IMG/VR virus record: IMGVR_UViG_3300021963_000721
Coordinates: 1-22,216 of that record
Direction: 5' to 3' (one strand)
Source of the DNA: a virus
DNA: 22,216 nucleotides
Shown here piece after piece: positions 13,810-20,862 of this stretch (positions are counted from its first letter, which is position 1; the number at the start of each line of letters is the position of its first letter). A program made the position numbers and the translations under genes. The notes below the pieces were generated by a model. The model made no database searches. It was not told where the DNA came from and worked only from the letters and a program-made list of their open reading frames with translations.

Positions 13810-14355
13810 ATGCGCATAACAGACATCATCAACGAAGACGGGGAAGCATCAAGCACACTGAGCAACAGCGTTGCCACCGTGGCTTTTCCGCTGTTTGGCG
13901 ACCAAAAAATGATACGCAGAGCAGTTGACCCCAAAGGTTATCTAAGCAAGAAGAAAAAGCCCCGGGTCACAGAAGCAGAGATGCATGCAGATAATGTGAT
14001 ATATCGACTAGATGCTGAAAATCCAATGGACGACAGCGAAATACTTGTTATAGGTGGTGCAGGCCGTTACAGCCTCAAAGGGCTACGTGCCAAGGCTAGA
14101 AAAGAAGCCGCTCAACTAGCACAAGATTTGCAAAGCGATCACGGCCAAAGTTTCCGTGGTGGCGCATACAATGTTAATCAATTGGCCAACACGCTGAAAA
14201 CAATCGTGGCAGCATATGATCAACTGAACAAGATTCGCAGTAAAGGCGGCACTAAGGCCCGCGGAATAAGAAACGAAGACAAAGCCCTGATCGACGAATG
14301 CATGAACATTGCCGAGCAGTGGACAACCAAATTCAAATCCAAGGTGACACAATGA
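13810..14355 (+). CDS. Probable internal virion protein with capsid-targeting-like N-terminus
   Basis: A 181-residue protein starting M-R-I-T-D-I-I-N-E-D-G, so I-N-E|D at residue 9 matches the cleavage pattern. The rest is basic and helical. A K-K-K-K-P-R run at about 47-53 is followed by a possible second site, V-T-E|A (about 54-56). After it come A-E-M-H-A-D-N-V-I-Y-R-L and long amphipathic helices (about 95-181) with many Lys, Ala and Gln. No enzyme family is recognised. There is no clear Shine-Dalgarno before the ATG, and the conserved leader decides the start. It ends in an ATGA overlap with the 824-residue protein. The basic composition would suit a DNA-associated head protein. Confidence 0.6.
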   Translation: MRITDIINEDGEASSTLSNSVATVAFPLFGDQKMIRRAVDPKGYLSKKKKPRVTEAEMHADNVIYRLDAENPMDDSEILVIGGAGRYSLKGLRAKARKEAAQLAQDLQSDHGQSFRGGAYNVNQLANTLKTIVAAYDQLNKIRSKGGTKARGIRNEDKALIDECMNIAEQWTTKFKSKVTQ

Positions 14356-16826
14356 AAATCAACCAACTAGGCCAAGTAGCCGAAGCCAAGATGAAATGCA
14401 ACGAAACCCCAGCTGGAGAAGCATGTCCAGTACACGGGCTTAAAGAATGCTCAGGGTACAGCATGACAGAAGTTGCTGAATCATTTACCATTCAACGAGG
14501 CAATAAATTTTTGCTGGGCGGTAAATCATGGGTCAGCAAAGAAGAAGTAGAAAAGCAAAAGTTTTTACTTTATCGACACAAGTCTATGGCACAGCAGGTG
14601 TTAGATAAAATTGGCAAGCCAGGTGATAAAATTGTTGCCATTGGCGGGGTAGCGGAAGCACGTACCGAAATCAAAGACAAAGAAGGCAAAGTTACAAGTT
14701 GGAAAGATGAAGGCGACTGGAAAAAGTCCACTGCCAAGAAAGATCCACGTGGTAAAGTTACCAACATGAGTGACAAAGCACGTCGTGAAACTGAAAAGTT
14801 ATCCAAAAATGAAAGCCTTAAAGAAGCTCACATCCTCAGCATGCATGTGGAAGACGACCACGAAGTAAAGATGGCGCAAGGCGATCTATATCAGATGGCC
14901 AAGAAAACAATCGCATTGCACAAGATGTTGGACAATGTTGATCAGCTGGAAGGTTGGGTACAAGGCAAAGTCACATTGGCAGCAGATTACATTGCCACAG
15001 TGTATGATTACATGGATCATCAGCTGGCCATGGCAGGCAACATTGATGGCATTGGTGAACAGATGGCCGAAGCCATCATGCCAACTGGTTCAACTGTGAG
15101 TGCAAAAAAGTTACCACCCCAAACAGCTCAAATTGTCAAGAAAGTTGCGCAGGGATTGAATCCATCACAAAATGCAGTGATGACTGACCCCGACGGAAAT
15201 GTATCTGTTGTGGCCAAGAAAGATGTGGCCAAGAAGAACGCACAAGGCAACATGCAAGTAACCGAAGATGATGGCCCAGCCGGACAATACAAAAGCCTAA
15301 ACGATGCATATCCAGCTGGTTCAACAGAGGTATGGTATTGGAAAGAAGATTTTGCCCGAGACGCAATGATGGGTGCCAATTGGCTGGCCAAGAAAGGTCT
15401 CATGCCCAAGCCAGAAAACATCAGCGACAACTACGTGTTGATTGGCAAAATTGCAGAAACCAATCCTGAAAAAGTTTACATGATGATGCAGGGTGAAATG
15501 TGGAGTCCACGTGGGCAGGCACGTAACATGATCCGTTCCAGCGGCACTGGCCACACTTCAATGAGCATGGGCGACATTGTGAAAATTGGCAACAAATACA
15601 TGATGGTTGACCGTTTTGGATTCCATGACATCACACAACAGCCACAAGAAGAAAGCGTCAAGGTGCAATTAAAGGCCAGGCCAGTAGAAGAAAGTGTCAT
15701 GAGCGAAATTGATGCAGAGCTTTCTGCGATTGCCAAGACTCAAGATATGGATGCATTATATGATTTGCTAACTGCCAACACACCTACCGGCAAGTATGTA
15801 CAAAACATGGCAGACGATATTGCAATCGATAATCGATTCCTTGACGACGATCATGAACAGCTACTAGACAATTTGATGGATCGAATTGTTGATGACTTTG
15901 GCATAGACGAATCACTCAAAGAAGATCTACAAGCAGACAGTGGTGAATACTATCAAGATTCAGCAGATTTCTTTGGACAATTTGAAGCAGATCACTTTGA
16001 CAAAGAAGAAACAAGTGACGACGGAATGGATGTACACGGTTATATCGATGGTAAACTTGTGATGGCATGGAGATTCAATGGCCCCGACAAGACAGACGGG
16101 TATGGCGCTTATGATGATTCAGAACTAGGCGAATCAACATTTGCTGATGCTGGTGCCACACTAGGCAGCACACTGGGTGCCGCAGGTGGATTTGCTCTCA
16201 CTAAAAAGAAAAGCGGTTATGCCGCAGGCGCCGCAGTGGGTTCAGCAGTAGGAGCCACTGCTGGCAAGTGGCTGGACAAGAAACTGGGCAACAAGCCCAA
16301 GGATGAAAAAGAAGTCAAGGAAGCAGATCAACCCGAAGCTGACGGCAACGAAAATGGCATCTATCAAATGCGCAAGGTAATCAACCTGCGCGGTCAATAT
16401 GATGTGCCTTTTGCTGATGGCAAGAAAGTGCGTGTTCCTGTAAACATGGCTCATGCAGTGTTGCAGAAGTTTGCCAGCATGAAGATGCCTGCAGACAAAC
16501 TGGCGTTCACTCGTGCAGTGACCAAGAGCTTTGATTCACTCAAAGCCGCAGTTGGTGTGAGAGAAGATGTTGATGCACGTGCCCGGAAGATATTTGGCGA
16601 AGACTGGGGTTCAAGCGACACATCGGCTGCCATCAACATGATGAAAGATTATATCCGTTCAAATCATGATGGAAAATACAACCCAGAAACAATTGAAGCG
16701 GCTGCACGAGATGCAGGAGAGTTCTATTACGAAGACATGGGATATGATACACCGGAAGAGGCAGCCGACAGTTTGGTCAGCCACTTTGTACGTCGTTGGA
16801 TGAGCGGTAGCCTAAAGGCTGATTAA
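14352..16826 (+). CDS. Modular 824-residue putative internal-head polyprotein
   Basis: The start at 14352 (ATGA overlap) exposes M-K-I-N-Q-L-G-Q-V-A-E|A. Motifs of type hydrophobic-x-E-[A/S/D] then recur at E43, E102, E158, E240, E305, E447, E520, E594, E657 and E738, each next to a change in character. The pieces are: a Cys/His module (C-N-E-T-P, C-P-V-H-G-L-K-E-C; 12-43); a small domain with R-G-N-K-F-L-L-G-G (44-102); a Lys-rich linker (103-158); a helical D-H-E-V-K-M-A-Q-G-D-L-Y module (159-240) known to me from T4-like phage proteins; a Lys/Ala stretch (241-305); a domain with V-W-Y-W-K-E-D-F (306-447); two acidic modules (448-594); a glycine-zipper segment (595-657); and two helical modules (658-824). 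T4 gp21 cuts prohead proteins after [L/I]-x-E. I infer a polyprotein processed in the head; a linear scaffold-like core protein is the alternative. Confidence 0.65.
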   Translation: MKINQLGQVAEAKMKCNETPAGEACPVHGLKECSGYSMTEVAESFTIQRGNKFLLGGKSWVSKEEVEKQKFLLYRHKSMAQQVLDKIGKPGDKIVAIGGVAEARTEIKDKEGKVTSWKDEGDWKKSTAKKDPRGKVTNMSDKARRETEKLSKNESLKEAHILSMHVEDDHEVKMAQGDLYQMAKKTIALHKMLDNVDQLEGWVQGKVTLAADYIATVYDYMDHQLAMAGNIDGIGEQMAEAIMPTGSTVSAKKLPPQTAQIVKKVAQGLNPSQNAVMTDPDGNVSVVAKKDVAKKNAQGNMQVTEDDGPAGQYKSLNDAYPAGSTEVWYWKEDFARDAMMGANWLAKKGLMPKPENISDNYVLIGKIAETNPEKVYMMMQGEMWSPRGQARNMIRSSGTGHTSMSMGDIVKIGNKYMMVDRFGFHDITQQPQEESVKVQLKARPVEESVMSEIDAELSAIAKTQDMDALYDLLTANTPTGKYVQNMADDIAIDNRFLDDDHEQLLDNLMDRIVDDFGIDESLKEDLQADSGEYYQDSADFFGQFEADHFDKEETSDDGMDVHGYIDGKLVMAWRFNGPDKTDGYGAYDDSELGESTFADAGATLGSTLGAAGGFALTKKKSGYAAGAAVGSAVGATAGKWLDKKLGNKPKDEKEVKEADQPEADGNENGIYQMRKVINLRGQYDVPFADGKKVRVPVNMAHAVLQKFASMKMPADKLAFTRAVTKSFDSLKAAVGVREDVDARARKIFGEDWGSSDTSAAINMMKDYIRSNHDGKYNPETIEAAARDAGEFYYEDMGYDTPEEAADSLVSHFVRRWMSGSLKAD

Positions 16827-16838
16827 GGGAACAACAAA

Positions 16839-18569
16839 ATGCGTGTGCATGACTTTTTTGAAAGCAAGATCAAGGGCGCCGACGGCAAAGCCTGTTGGAA
16901 AGGCTATCGCTATAATGGCACTAAGGATGGAAAAGATTCTTGTGTAAAAGTTGATGAGGCTCGCGCCGACGTTAACTTTGATGCTGAAGATCTCAAGCGG
17001 CTAGAACGCATCAATGACTTAGAAACACTAAAGACACAGGCATTTGGCCTGATCAGCAAACCCAGTGCTAAACCAATGAAGCCTGAAAAGGTAGCATGGT
17101 TCAAGCAGGCGCTGGCCAGTAAGTCAAACAAGATTGCTGTGATCAAGATGATGTATGATCTCATGCTGAGTGGTGAAGGCAATTCTGTTATTGGAAGCAA
17201 AAACAGCATGAACCCCAACAGCTATCGCAAGGTATTCAATTCGGCTACCATGGAAAGTGCAGAAAGTCTTAGCATAGGAGATGATGTTATCATCACCGGT
17301 AATGTTGAGTTCAATGGCAAGACTGGCGTAATTGATTCGTTTGGAAAAGACAAGCGTTTTGTTGTTGTGAATCTATACAATCATGGTAGACATAGCTTCC
17401 ATAGCAGTGATGTAAGCGTCAATGACTACGCAGACAGTGATGAAGAAGAATCTCGCATGTCAGAAGCATATCAAAATGATGAAGCAAATCTTTGGTACAT
17501 CTATGATAAAACTGATGGCCGTCTCAAACAAAAGATGATTGCCAATCTTGACGAACCACGTGCTCGTAGCATGGGTTATAGAGACAGCATAGATGCCGCG
17601 CTTCGTGTGGCCAATATCATCCGTAGCAAGTTTGATGCCAAAAAGTTTGTACAGAAGCAAGGCAACCAGTGGGTGCCTGTTTATCCTTTTGGCAAACCTG
17701 GCATGTCTGAAACAGCCATGGATCCTCGCTTGCAGAAATACATAGACAATAATCCCGAAGAAGTGTCTGACTCAATCGACACGCTGAGAGATCGGGCCAA
17801 TGCCGAAGGTGGCAGATTCAAGTGGGCGATTGGCAAATTGCCAGATGGACGATTTGTATTAGGTCTACAAGGCAACATTAAAATGCTAGGATTACCAATC
17901 GTTGATCAAGGCATAAGCGAAGCAAGTAGTCCAGCAAAAGGCTCACAGCGAGTTGATTCACTTGTCACCAAGGGATTAAAAATAATGCGCGGTCCAACAT
18001 GGTTGGATGCTGTGGCCGCAATAAAATATCAAGTTGGAGAAAGAGATTACAGAGAGCGTAAACAGTTTTATGATTTCTTTGTTAAACAACTGGTGGACAT
18101 GTATGGTAAAAAGGATGTGGCGGAAGGTGCAGAACAAATGACGCCAAATTGGGCCAAGTATGTGCTTGACCAAATTTACAACAGCAACGGTGCAGTTACT
18201 CTAACTGATCTATTTGATGAAGGCATCCCTGGACTACATGACATGTTTATGGCAACTGCACAAAAACATGGATTTGATCCTGAAGAAGATTTTGAAGATG
18301 TTCAACATGAACTAACATTAGAATTAGAAGACTTGATCAAAGGCGGTCATGACATGGACGAGGCTTACAGCAGTCCTCCTCCTTTCAAAGACATGATCGC
18401 ATCCGTCTACCAACCCAAAGTAGGCGACAAGATTCGCACACGCAAGGGCGGGCAGATTCCAGGCACAGTAGAAAAGGTTGGAGAAGTCAATGGCATTGAC
18501 TACTGCTGGTTTCGCCACCCCGAAGGCAAGTTGTACAAAACTCCATGTAGCAATGTAATGCGAGGTTAA
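16839..18569 (+). CDS. Modular 576-residue putative internal-head polyprotein
   Basis: AAGGGA (16825-16830) precedes the ATG. The protein opens M-R-V-H-D-F-F-E|S, and cleavage-like sites follow at E40 (V-D-E|A), E142 (S-A-E|S), E209 (M-S-E|A), E291 (M-S-E|T), E361 (I-S-E|A), E429 (V-A-E|G) and E508 (M-D-E|A), mostly 65-85 residues apart. The pieces are: a short Cys module K-A-C-W-K-G-Y ending D-S-C-V-K-V (9-40) seen widely in marine phage proteins; a helical module (41-142); a KOW/SH3-like module with G-D-D-V-I-I-T-G-N-V (143-209); an alpha/beta module (210-291); modules at 292-361 and 362-429; an acidic helical module (430-508); and a terminal SH3-like module with V-G-D-K-I-R-T and H-P-E-G-K-L-Y-K-T (509-576). 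It has no catalytic signature. With its neighbour it looks like a set of small head-packaged proteins made as one chain. Confidence 0.65.
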   Translation: MRVHDFFESKIKGADGKACWKGYRYNGTKDGKDSCVKVDEARADVNFDAEDLKRLERINDLETLKTQAFGLISKPSAKPMKPEKVAWFKQALASKSNKIAVIKMMYDLMLSGEGNSVIGSKNSMNPNSYRKVFNSATMESAESLSIGDDVIITGNVEFNGKTGVIDSFGKDKRFVVVNLYNHGRHSFHSSDVSVNDYADSDEEESRMSEAYQNDEANLWYIYDKTDGRLKQKMIANLDEPRARSMGYRDSIDAALRVANIIRSKFDAKKFVQKQGNQWVPVYPFGKPGMSETAMDPRLQKYIDNNPEEVSDSIDTLRDRANAEGGRFKWAIGKLPDGRFVLGLQGNIKMLGLPIVDQGISEASSPAKGSQRVDSLVTKGLKIMRGPTWLDAVAAIKYQVGERDYRERKQFYDFFVKQLVDMYGKKDVAEGAEQMTPNWAKYVLDQIYNSNGAVTLTDLFDEGIPGLHDMFMATAQKHGFDPEEDFEDVQHELTLELEDLIKGGHDMDEAYSSPPPFKDMIASVYQPKVGDKIRTRKGGQIPGTVEKVGEVNGIDYCWFRHPEGKLYKTPCSNVMRG

Positions 18570-18571
18570 TC

Positions 18572-19195
18572 ATGTTGCAGGTATCATCCAATGCGTTACG
18601 GGAAGATGCCACCCTGAAATGGGAAATAAATGACGCTTCTTTCACAGAAGAGAATATCAGGTATTATGACAAAGATGGTTTTGAACTGTGTCATCTTGAA
18701 AAAGCCTATTACCGCATACACGGCTATCCCTTTGAACCTCAGCTACACCACACCAACGTGTGGCAACAGTCATGGTTTACTCAATCTCCCAGCACCCACG
18801 GACTCATTGTTGATCATAGCATGATATTGCATCGCTGTGATTTTACACAACATGCCAGAGAACAACTGATACGACACTGCGATCGATTGCCCAGATTGCA
18901 TTTCATGTTACGCACACGACGCAAGTGGGGATTGGATCTAGCACTGGATTGGGCAGACGAGCAAGGTGCACTAGAAGTCATACATATAGAAATGGATTCA
19001 TATGATTACAATGAAACCATGCAAGACAAGCAACGGCTGGAAGAGTTTGTATCAAATACTGATTGGCATGATGCCGCTCAACGAATTAGAGCCACACGAG
19101 ATCAGTGGGAATCACTAACAGGGTTTGCACAAAACGACTGGAAAGCACGTTATTTTGGTTTTGTACGAGCCGAAAGGACACAAAAAAGTGGCTGA
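18572..19195 (+). CDS. Unknown phage protein, possibly virion-associated
   Basis: A 207-residue protein with GAGG at 18562-18565 before the ATG, two bases after the preceding stop. Residues 30-60 and 100-140 hold mixed alpha/beta segments (for example L-P-R-L-H-F-M-L-R-T-R-R-K-W-G and L-E-V-I-H-I-E-M-D-S-Y-D-Y). The rest is rich in Trp, His and Arg. Similar H-I-E-x-D-S-x-D-Y / T-D-W-x-D-A-A proteins occur in uncultured tailed phages, without function known to me. An L-R-E|D motif sits at residues 9-11, but the leader lacks the Met-basic-hydrophobic start, so packaging is not supported strongly. Confidence 0.6.
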   Translation: MLQVSSNALREDATLKWEINDASFTEENIRYYDKDGFELCHLEKAYYRIHGYPFEPQLHHTNVWQQSWFTQSPSTHGLIVDHSMILHRCDFTQHAREQLIRHCDRLPRLHFMLRTRRKWGLDLALDWADEQGALEVIHIEMDSYDYNETMQDKQRLEEFVSNTDWHDAAQRIRATRDQWESLTGFAQNDWKARYFGFVRAERTQKSG

Positions 19196-19196
19196 C

Positions 19197-19622
19197 ATGA
19201 TATTAAGACGAGCGTATCGCATTATTGAGGCAGTTCAAAAAGGTTGCCCGATAGAAACTGCTGACCTAGATGCAAATCTACGCAACAGACAAAAGGCAAT
19301 AGATGAATACATGTACGGTCCTGCAAATCCCAATGAGCCAGGCAACTTCTGGAAAGGTATCGCAGGGGTCTGGGACATACCCGAGTCTCAAGCAAAAACC
19401 ATGCGATGCGGTAATTGTTCAGCATTTGACGTCAGCGATGCCATGAGAGCCTGTATTGAACGCGGCATGATCGGAGAAGACAAAGCAGTTGATGCTATGG
19501 CCACTATCGAAAAAGCCGATCTTGGCTACTGCAATGTACTGCATTTCAAATGTGCTGGAGATAGAACATGCAAGGCCTGGTTGGTCGGGGGAGCCATTGA
19601 CAACAAGGATAGAACCAAATGA
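19197..19622 (+). CDS. Six-cysteine metal-binding-like protein
   Basis: A 141-residue product. The ATG at 19197, one base after the previous stop, is preferred to an in-frame ATG at 19125 that lies wholly inside the preceding gene. The C-terminal half has six cysteines: C71-x2-C74, C86, then G-Y-C (C112), K-C-A (C119) and R-T-C-K-A-W (C125), finishing W-L-V-G-G. The order C-x2-C...G-Y-C...C...W is reminiscent of small Fe-S (HiPIP-like) or zinc proteins. I recognise the arrangement from uncultured phage proteins but not a function. It overlaps the next gene by ATGA (19619-19622), so expression is probably coupled. No leader of the head type is present. Confidence 0.6.
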   Translation: MILRRAYRIIEAVQKGCPIETADLDANLRNRQKAIDEYMYGPANPNEPGNFWKGIAGVWDIPESQAKTMRCGNCSAFDVSDAMRACIERGMIGEDKAVDAMATIEKADLGYCNVLHFKCAGDRTCKAWLVGGAIDNKDRTK

Positions 19623-20209
19623 GATTGCATGAGCTGACCGAGGTTACCCTGATTCCTGGTGTAAAGAAAAAAGGCCGAGGCAACAGCTATCAACTGCCAA
19701 ACTCTGGAAGACCTATACCTGACAGTCGCAAAGAAATTGAGATGGGTAAATTTATTTCCAAGGTGTCTGGTGGGTACGAAATATGGCTGGATCACTTTAG
19801 CGGCTTTCCTGCTTACAACTTATACGATCCAGAAACCAAACGCGGTATTCTCAGTGTGTTTGGCACAAGATTCAAAAACAATCCCAACAGTTTGAAGATC
19901 ATGGGTACCTATGCCAACAGCAACAACCCTGTGAGAGCCAGCGAGTTTTATTATATACTCATAACAAAACTAGGTCTTACCTTGGTCAGCGACAAGCTAC
20001 AAAGTCCTGGCGGCCAGGCTGTATGGAAACAACTTGAGAAAAAGCATCGCGACGTTAATATTTTTGGTTGGGACATGAAAGCAAACAAGCCTGTGAACGT
20101 TTCCACAAGGGACGAAGAAGACACTCATGTGCCTGCTGGCGACAAGAAAGTCAATAGAGACATGCAGTACACAGCTAACAACATAAGAATGGTGGCCACG
20201 GCAAAATGA
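19619..20209 (+). CDS. Putative acetyltransferase-like protein with capsid-targeting-like N-terminus
   Basis: A 196-residue protein beginning M-R-L-H-E-L-T-E-V, so L-T-E|V at residue 8 fits the leader pattern less perfectly (Val after the cut). After a basic loop (K-K-K-G-R-G) comes a mixed alpha/beta domain: G-G-Y-E-I-W-L-D, then R-G-I-L-S-V-F-G-T-R-F, then L-G-L-T-L-V-S-D-K-L-Q-S-P-G-G-Q-A-V-W-K-Q-L. This last stretch resembles the end of GNAT-type acetyltransferase folds as seen in some phage proteins, but an acetyl-CoA R/Q-x-x-G-x-G/A loop is not evident. Function stays open. It is linked by ATGA overlaps to genes on both sides. Confidence 0.55.
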   Translation: MRLHELTEVTLIPGVKKKGRGNSYQLPNSGRPIPDSRKEIEMGKFISKVSGGYEIWLDHFSGFPAYNLYDPETKRGILSVFGTRFKNNPNSLKIMGTYANSNNPVRASEFYYILITKLGLTLVSDKLQSPGGQAVWKQLEKKHRDVNIFGWDMKANKPVNVSTRDEEDTHVPAGDKKVNRDMQYTANNIRMVATAK

Positions 20210-20601
20210 AAAAACTAATAACCATTGTGATATTATCGACCTCACTTGCAGGTTGTGCTGGAATCATGGATTTGTTTCCCAGTCATTGGGACGCAAATGA
20301 ATCCGCAGCCATTACTGATGCCAGGTATTCTGCGGTAAAAGCAGATTGTGCTAATCCCAAAGTTGCAGATGACTTGTTGAAAGTACAACAACGACTAGAC
20401 TGGCTGGTTCTGTACACACAAAGCAAAGGCAGCAGGGACATCAACAAGATGCTGACTCCTGTCAAAGAAACACTGGATCCGCTAGTGCAGAGAGCACAGC
20501 AAGGCGGCATGAGCCCTGCTTATTGCCAGTTGAAAATGAGAATCATACGTGCTGAGCTAGATGCAGTGGCACGTGGAACAAATGCAAGGAACATGCCATG
20601 A
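20206..20601 (+). CDS. Small lipoprotein, possible outer-membrane spanin or exclusion lipoprotein
   Basis: A 131-residue precursor with M-K-K, a hydrophobic core and the lipobox L-A-G-C, so Cys17 would be lipidated after signal peptidase II. The +2 residue is Ala, which in enteric bacteria favours outer-membrane sorting. The mature part is helical, Lys- and Gln-containing, with two more cysteines (in A-D-C-A-N and A-Y-C-Q-L). In phages such lipoproteins serve as o-spanins or as superinfection blockers such as T5 Llp. Closeness to the endolysin favours lysis, but no inner-membrane spanin partner is evident. It is joined to the genes before and after by ATGA overlaps. Confidence 0.7.
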   Translation: MKKLITIVILSTSLAGCAGIMDLFPSHWDANESAAITDARYSAVKADCANPKVADDLLKVQQRLDWLVLYTQSKGSRDINKMLTPVKETLDPLVQRAQQGGMSPAYCQLKMRIIRAELDAVARGTNARNMP

Positions 20602-20837
20602 CACTAGAACAATTGGCCCAGTGTGGGCTTCCGTGGGCAGAAGAACGTGCTCGTATAGCTGTAGATCTACAGAGAATGTTTGCAAACAATGAAATGAGCA
20701 AGGACGAGTTTGTAGAGCTTACACAGGATCTAATACGTGCCGATCAACTGGACAAAGATGCCGATAATATGGAAGTAAAAGCGGCGTTAGAAACTGGTAT
20801 CAAACAACTGATTTCCATTGTGAGCGGTATGGTTTGA
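20598..20837 (+). CDS. Small helical protein of unknown function
   Basis: A 79-residue product starting in an ATGA overlap with the lipoprotein gene. It is acidic and almost wholly helical (E-E-R-A-R-I-A-V-D-L-Q-R-M-F, then M-S-K-D-E-F-V-E-L-T-Q-D-L-I-R-A-D), with a hydrophobic C-terminus L-I-S-I-V-S-G-M-V too short and polar-flanked to be a confident membrane segment. I do not recognise a family. Expression with the lipoprotein, and its place before a membrane peptide and the endolysin, would fit a lysis accessory role, which is not shown by the sequence. Confidence 0.6.
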   Translation: MTLEQLAQCGLPWAEERARIAVDLQRMFANNEMSKDEFVELTQDLIRADQLDKDADNMEVKAALETGIKQLISIVSGMV

Positions 20838-20843
20838 TAAATA
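20838..20843 (+). promoter_or_regulatory. TAAATA late-promoter-like motif before the lysis-region membrane protein
   Basis: GATAAATATT overlaps the end of the preceding gene's stop region and stands 19 bases before the ATG at 20863, with AGGAG (20851-20855) in between. ATAAATA matches seven of the eight positions of the T4 late consensus TATAAATA. Confidence 0.45.
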
Positions 20844-20862
20844 TTTGAATAGGAGAAATGCT

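Noticed and set aside
14298-14351. Upstream in-frame start for the 824-residue protein
   Set aside because: The ATG at 14352 is in the usual ATGA overlap and begins with the leader peptide common to the block.
19125-19196. Upstream in-frame start for the six-cysteine protein
   Set aside because: It would overlap the preceding gene by about 70 bases; the ATG at 19197 follows that gene's stop directly.
19197-19622. True HiPIP
   Set aside because: Cysteine number and spacing do not match the four-Cys HiPIP pattern, so only a metal-binding resemblance is claimed.
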